Part shown: positions 51,414-54,868 of the stretch, in pieces
Layout of the letters: the number at the start of each line of letters is the position of its first letter
Position numbering within the stretch: the stretch's first letter is position 1
Source of the DNA: QHXW01 sp035297145
Lineage (GTDB): Bacteria > Acidobacteriota > Terriglobia > Bryobacterales > Bryobacteraceae
DNA length: 54,868 bases
Direction: 5' to 3'
Assembly (NCBI GenBank): GCA_035297145.1
Contig: DATGZN010000082.1
Coordinates: forward strand, 1-54,868
Translations under genes and position numbers: made by a program
The notes under the pieces: model-generated
Databases searched by the model: none
Told to the model about the DNA's origin: nothing
Seen by the model: only the letters and a program-made list of their open reading frames with translations

Positions 51414-51689
51414 TCACCGCCTTCCGCGCATTGCGCGAGGAGGACCGTATCGCCATCATGGTGTTCGATTGGTTGGCGCGGCTGTATGGCTACAGCGAGC
51501 GCCAGCTTGCAATTGCGAGCTCATGGGGTATGGGCCCGCACCAGTTGTCGACATCAACCGCGGCCGGACCATAACGCGGTGTTGAGGCAGGGGCTGATCG
51601 CGCTGGCTCAGCAATATTCGCGCGCTTCCAGTACTGTCGAATGCCTGTTAAGAGCCAGCTCACAGGCTTCGGCTCGTCTTTGAGAATTG
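51414..51689. other. rearranged spacer with a possible VWA-domain fragment
   Basis: Directly after the phosphodiesterase stop, the plus strand reads ITAFRALREEDRIAIMVFD (51415-51473), similar to the start of von Willebrand A-type domains in Acidobacteria, then loses similarity. The minus-strand kinase frame runs through this DNA but without family similarity. I see a patchwork of fragments and no intact gene. Confidence 0.4.
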
Positions 51690-52386
51690 CTGATAGAGTC
51701 GAGAGTTTCGAATCGCCGTGAAAAGCGCGCCGGCCAGTGACCATCTCGTACAGCACGGAGCCGAAGGAGAAGATATCGCTGCGCGGGTCCACCTTCTTAC
51801 CTTCGGCCTGCTCCGGCGACATGTAGGCGGTGGTCCCGATGATCGTCCCTACCTCGGTGCTTGGGCCCTCCGTCGCTCTCAGAGTCGCTGTCTCGCCAAA
51901 CTCGCCGGTTGCATTCTCGGCCAGCTTGGCGAGGCCGAAATCGAGAACTTTGACGATTCCGTTGGCGCCCACCATGATGTTGCCCGGCTTGATGTCGCGA
52001 TGGATGATGCCAGCCGCGTTCGCTGCCGCCAGCGCGCTCGCGATGGGGATGGCACACTTCAGGACCTCGACCACCGGCAGGTCGCCCCTTGGGATCAACT
52101 GCTGCAGCGTCTTACCGGCGACAAACTCCATCACGATGAAGTCGGTTCCGTCCGCCCGGTCGATTTCGTAAATGGTGATGATGTTGGGGTGGTTCAGCGA
52201 GGAGGCGGATTTGGCCTCCTGAATGAAGCGCTGCTTGCGGGATTCGTCTTTCAGTTGCTCGGCGCGGAGGACTTTAATGCAGACGAAACGGTCGAGACGG
52301 AGGTCGCGCGCCTTGTAGACTACACCCATGCCACCCTCTCCGAGCTTTTCGACGATGCGGTAATGAGAGACGGTGGTGCCAATCAT
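51490..52386 (-). CDS. Ser/Thr protein kinase (Hanks type), C-lobe truncated
   Basis: 298 residues from ATG 52386. GEGGMGVVYKA (P loop), CIKVL with the ATP-binding Lys, HRDIKPGN catalytic loop, DFGLA and SPEQ are all intact. Similarity stops after ILKDEPKPVS (near residue 240), where an intact kinase would continue through helices H and I with a CLRKDP-type motif and then usually a sensor or TPR region. The last 55 residues (from SWLLTGIRQYW) look like random readthrough. The kinase may fold poorly or be inactive. An upstream gene ends 7 bases before its start. Confidence 0.8.
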   Translation of the reverse strand: MIGTTVSHYRIVEKLGEGGMGVVYKARDLRLDRFVCIKVLRAEQLKDESRKQRFIQEAKSASSLNHPNIITIYEIDRADGTDFIVMEFVAGKTLQQLIPRGDLPVVEVLKCAIPIASALAAANAAGIIHRDIKPGNIMVGANGIVKVLDFGLAKLAENATGEFGETATLRATEGPSTEVGTIIGTTAYMSPEQAEGKKVDPRSDIFSFGSVLYEMVTGRRAFHGDSKLSTLSAILKDEPKPVSWLLTGIRQYWKRANIAEPARSAPASTPRYGPAAVDVDNWCGPIPHELAIASWRSL

Positions 52387-52392
52387 TTGGCC

Positions 52393-53148
52393 CTAATCGC
52401 TTTCAAGAAGGATTTCCCCAACGCTGATTGCGTTCCTAGCCTCACGCAGCATCCCTTTCTCAATGAAACAGTACCCGAGTCCGAGCGCACTACACTTGGC
52501 CACCAAATAGCGCGCCGCCAGAAACCTTTCCGGCCGTGCGCCTGCAGCCTGTTGATCCGTCTTCAGAACATCAAAGGTCGCTGACATGCATTGCCCGAAC
52601 AATTCAATCGCTCGATCGAGCTCGAACTGCTGTCGCACAATCAACGCGAGACGATAGCTGATGTCGGCCGACAGCGCGGCGGACTTCGGAATGAGTATCG
52701 TATCGGCGAGATTCTGGCACCGCTCTACACATTGTCCGGCCATAGCGAGTTCGCCGTCGCGGTAGGCCAATCGGGACACCTGCAGCCAGAAATACAGCTT
52801 CTGACGAAGCAGACGCCGGTCCCCTTCGGAAAGCTCTTTCGGCTTGAGCGATTTCGCCAATTCGAGATCACGATCCACATCCAAACGAAGCCCGTTGCTG
52901 TCCAGGATCTGGCGCGATACTTCCTTAAGCCCGAACTGGTCGTAGGCATCCGCTGCGATCGTCGCGAACCGGATGTAATCGTGGCTTTCGTTTTGGCGAA
53001 TTCCGGGGCGAAGGAAGCGGCGCCCGATATTCTTATCCCATCTGGCGCCGGGTCCGGGCGGGGGTGCGCCTAGAGCAACCAGCCGATTACCTACTTCATC
53101 CAGCGCCCCGGTGCGCAGGAGCTGAAGTATTTCCTTCAGTTCCGGGGA
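52393..53148 (-). pseudogene. helical-repeat (TPR-like) gene, 5' truncated
   Basis: About 250 codons of helix-rich protein (LKEILQLLRTGALDEVGNRLVALGAPPPG, YIRFATIAADAYDQFGLKEVSRQIL, DISYRLALIVRQQFELDRAIELFGQ, ALGLGYCFIEKGMLREARNAISVG), without a recognised family. Ahead of GSPELKE the frame enters DNA that codes for the propeller fragment in another frame, so the 5' end is lost near 53148. Its stop is 7 bases before the kinase start, so it was probably the upstream partner of the kinase in one operon. Confidence 0.6.
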
Positions 53149-54860
53149 GCCGCGGCCCGTTGTGTCTGGGGGCAACCGCCACCATCGTTGGCCGGACCGA
53201 GCGGAATCTGACGGTGGCTGACCAGCTGCGAGTTCATGTCCACCTGGAAAACGCCTTCCGGAGGCGCGTTCGCGACCATCCAGATATAACCACCACCCAC
53301 GGCCATCCCGCTGGTGTTTCGGGAAGGAGTCGTCACTGTCTTCAGTAGTTTGCCATTCCAATCGACAAGCCAGGCGTTTTCAGTAAGAGATGTCGGCTCG
53401 GGAAGGTGATACGCTGCGGCTTCAGCTCCAGACATTTTTTGCTCGCCAATCCACAAACCCTCCGACGTGACGGCAATCGCGTTGGGAAAGCCTTGGGGAC
53501 TTTTGAACAGCTTGGTTGTTTTCGCCATCCGGGACGGAACCGGCCGCTTCGATTGTCCGAGGTCCCTTCGCGTAGCAACCGACGATTGCTGCGAGAATGC
53601 GGCGGTACCTTTCGTCGCTCTTGGCGAGATTTCCAAGGGAGTGTGGGAGCCGGTGGAAACCTGCTTTTGGTTTTCGCCGCCTTCCATGCTCCCGCCTTTT
53701 CCACGGCGCTGTTTGGTTGTCGCGTTGATCAGCTTTTCTCCCGTCCTGTCATAGCGCCCCACTACATGAGGTCCGTAGCGGATCGACACGGTTTCGTCCA
53801 GGTGTTCGTGGATCGTTACCGTACTTCCTGCCAAGGTGTTGCAGAATCGTGTTTTGTCGATCTGCCACGACCGGTCCCGGATCGCCACCGTGTTGTCCTT
53901 CTCCACCACTCGCTCGGTCTGCACCGTGAAAATCCAGTTCAGGTCACTCCTCCCGGTCCGCCGAAATGCCGTGCCTTTCTCCACCGCCGGTACGCAGAAC
54001 TGCGCGTTGAACTCCCCGATGTACCGTTCCCGCAAAAAGGCATTGGCGCCCGCCGCCGTGGCGATCCCCGCTAGGCGGAGTTCCTGTGGCAAGCGTCCCT
54101 GCCAGGTTCCAAAGTTCCTCTCCGAGCGGCCTCGCGCCTGCGGCGAGTAGGCCGCGATCATCTGCACTCCCAGTTCCTTCATCGCCCGTCCAACCTGCGT
54201 CAGGCGGTGCTTATCTACCTTTTCACCCTCCTTCACCGTCACGAAGAAATGACTGCCTCGGTCGCTGTACAAGGCGCAGAATATACCCTTGGTTTCGATC
54301 ACCTCGCGCAAGCCGGCCATCACTGTTCGCGTCGATTCCTCTTCCACCAACTGCGCGTAGTAGATCTCACTGGTCGCATCGTCCAGAATCACGATCAGGT
54401 CATACCAGCGTTCATCGTTCAGCCACCGATGCTTGCTGCCGTCGATGTGCAGCAGCATCCCCGGCATCGGCCGTCGCGGCCGCCTCCGCCGGTGCGGCCC
54501 CCGCTTGTGCCGTTTGGCTACCAGGCCGGCTCCTTGCAAGGCTTTCTGTACCCAGGTGCAGCTCAACTGGATATCGTGCTCATCCCGCAGCTTCTCGTGA
54601 AAGTGCCGCATGTTCAGGTCATAGTAGGTCTCTTTGTACAGGCTAAGCATCTTCTCTACCGTGGCCAGCGGGATCCGTTTTGCACTCGGTTTCCCCTTGC
54701 GGCGATCGGCCAGCCCGGCGTAGCCATCCTTCTCGATCCGCTCCCGCCACCGCCGCATCGTCCGATCCGTTACCCCAAGGATTTCAGCCGCCGCCCACCA
54801 GGTGATCTTCTTGGCCATGGCCTTCAATAGCACGTCTTGGACTTTCATCATCCGCTCCAT
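53136..54860 (-). CDS. ISNCY-type transposase, fused at its C-terminus to a propeller fragment
   Basis: 574 residues from ATG 54860. Helix-turn-helix part (MKVQDVLLKAMAKKITWWAAAEILGVTDRTMRRWRERI, DGYAGLADRRKGKPSAKRI), then a DDE integrase core (MLLHIDGSKHRWL, LIVILDDATSEIYYA, FCALYSDRGSHFFV, AAYSPQARGRSERNFGTWQ). Asp of HIDGS, Asp of YSDRGS and Glu of RSERNF are the likely triad. The usual basic linker follows (near residue 380-430). At about residue 444 the frame passes into unrelated beta-propeller sequence and ends after 130 residues. The native transposase stop is therefore lost or lies just before the junction. The transposase core looks intact. Confidence 0.85.
   Translation of the reverse strand: MERMMKVQDVLLKAMAKKITWWAAAEILGVTDRTMRRWRERIEKDGYAGLADRRKGKPSAKRIPLATVEKMLSLYKETYYDLNMRHFHEKLRDEHDIQLSCTWVQKALQGAGLVAKRHKRGPHRRRRPRRPMPGMLLHIDGSKHRWLNDERWYDLIVILDDATSEIYYAQLVEEESTRTVMAGLREVIETKGIFCALYSDRGSHFFVTVKEGEKVDKHRLTQVGRAMKELGVQMIAAYSPQARGRSERNFGTWQGRLPQELRLAGIATAAGANAFLRERYIGEFNAQFCVPAVEKGTAFRRTGRSDLNWIFTVQTERVVEKDNTVAIRDRSWQIDKTRFCNTLAGSTVTIHEHLDETVSIRYGPHVVGRYDRTGEKLINATTKQRRGKGGSMEGGENQKQVSTGSHTPLEISPRATKGTAAFSQQSSVATRRDLGQSKRPVPSRMAKTTKLFKSPQGFPNAIAVTSEGLWIGEQKMSGAEAAAYHLPEPTSLTENAWLVDWNGKLLKTVTTPSRNTSGMAVGGGYIWMVANAPPEGVFQVDMNSQLVSHRQIPLGPANDGGGCPQTQRAAAPRN
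53150..53530 (-). pseudogene. beta-propeller (NHL/streptogramin-lyase-like) fragment
   Basis: About 125 codons with repeating blades (SPQGFPNAIAVTSEGLWIGEQ, AWLVDWNGKLLKTV, NTSGMAVGGGYIWMVAN, GVFQVDMNSQLVSH). This is the N-terminal part of a propeller protein, cut at both ends: the transposase frame joins upstream and the helical-repeat gene downstream. In frame with the transposase. Confidence 0.65.
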
Positions 54861-54868
54861 CTCGGCGG

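Overview
The window looks like a chromosome segment of a soil-type Acidobacterium, probably of the Solibacter/Bryobacter kind. I infer this from the high GC, a PadR regulator feeding a duplicated FtsX/MacB permease of the acidobacterial ADOP type, a giant TonB receptor with an N-terminal carboxypeptidase-regulatory-like domain, and many Tat-exported glycan enzymes. No rRNA and no complete tRNA is present, so the taxonomy is an inference.

Layout. 1-1001: the end of an IS3-family element that has cut the 3' end of a membrane/coiled-coil gene. 1120-7218: housekeeping block with a Ycf46-like AAA ATPase, rplU-rpmA-obgE behind a good sigma70-type promoter, a penicillin-binding transpeptidase, an SDR and a family-5 uracil-DNA glycosylase. 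7413-10972: PadR-ADOP permease-BlaI. 11061-13976: small monooxygenase-type protein, an unlisted 50-residue membrane protein and a secreted F5/8C-domain glycosidase-like protein. 14008-21432: a seven-gene operon of a coiled-coil protein, PspA/IM30 (ESCRT-III relative), an ABC substrate-binding protein fused to OmpA, ABC permease, ABC ATPase, a membrane coiled-coil protein and a AAA+ ATPase. This is my best candidate for a poorly described system.

21501-26275 is a scrap yard of mobile DNA: a TylF methyltransferase fragment, a frameshifted IS630 element with TA target duplication, a second, broken copy of the IS3 element (inverted relative to the one at base 1), half of a conjugative-type ATPase, an array of TAGACAGT repeats, a 5' half of a tRNA-Gly and a tyrosine recombinase.

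26456-51413 is a polysaccharide-utilisation locus. A TonB receptor, GH36-like and GH106-like hydrolases, a GH105 unsaturated glucuronyl/galacturonyl hydrolase, a mutarotase-like protein, an enolase-superfamily dehydratase, an SDR, an SMP-30 lactonase, a DMT exporter/importer, a LacI regulator, two tandem Asp-box propeller proteins, a GxGYxYP protein, an exo-rhamnogalacturonan-lyase-like protein and a phosphodiesterase/phosphatase. Copies of a TGAA-N4-TTCA half-palindrome lie at the promoters of the TonB gene, the leftward six-gene operon, lacI and the rightward five-gene operon, so one LacI protein probably controls all of them. The gene set fits degradation of rhamnose/uronate-containing plant glycans (rhamnogalacturonan or arabinogalactan) and a non-phosphorylating sugar-acid route (dehydrogenase, lactonase, dehydratase).

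51414-54868 is again rearranged: a Ser/Thr kinase that loses its C-lobe, a truncated helical-repeat gene, and an ISNCY-type transposase whose frame runs into a beta-propeller fragment.
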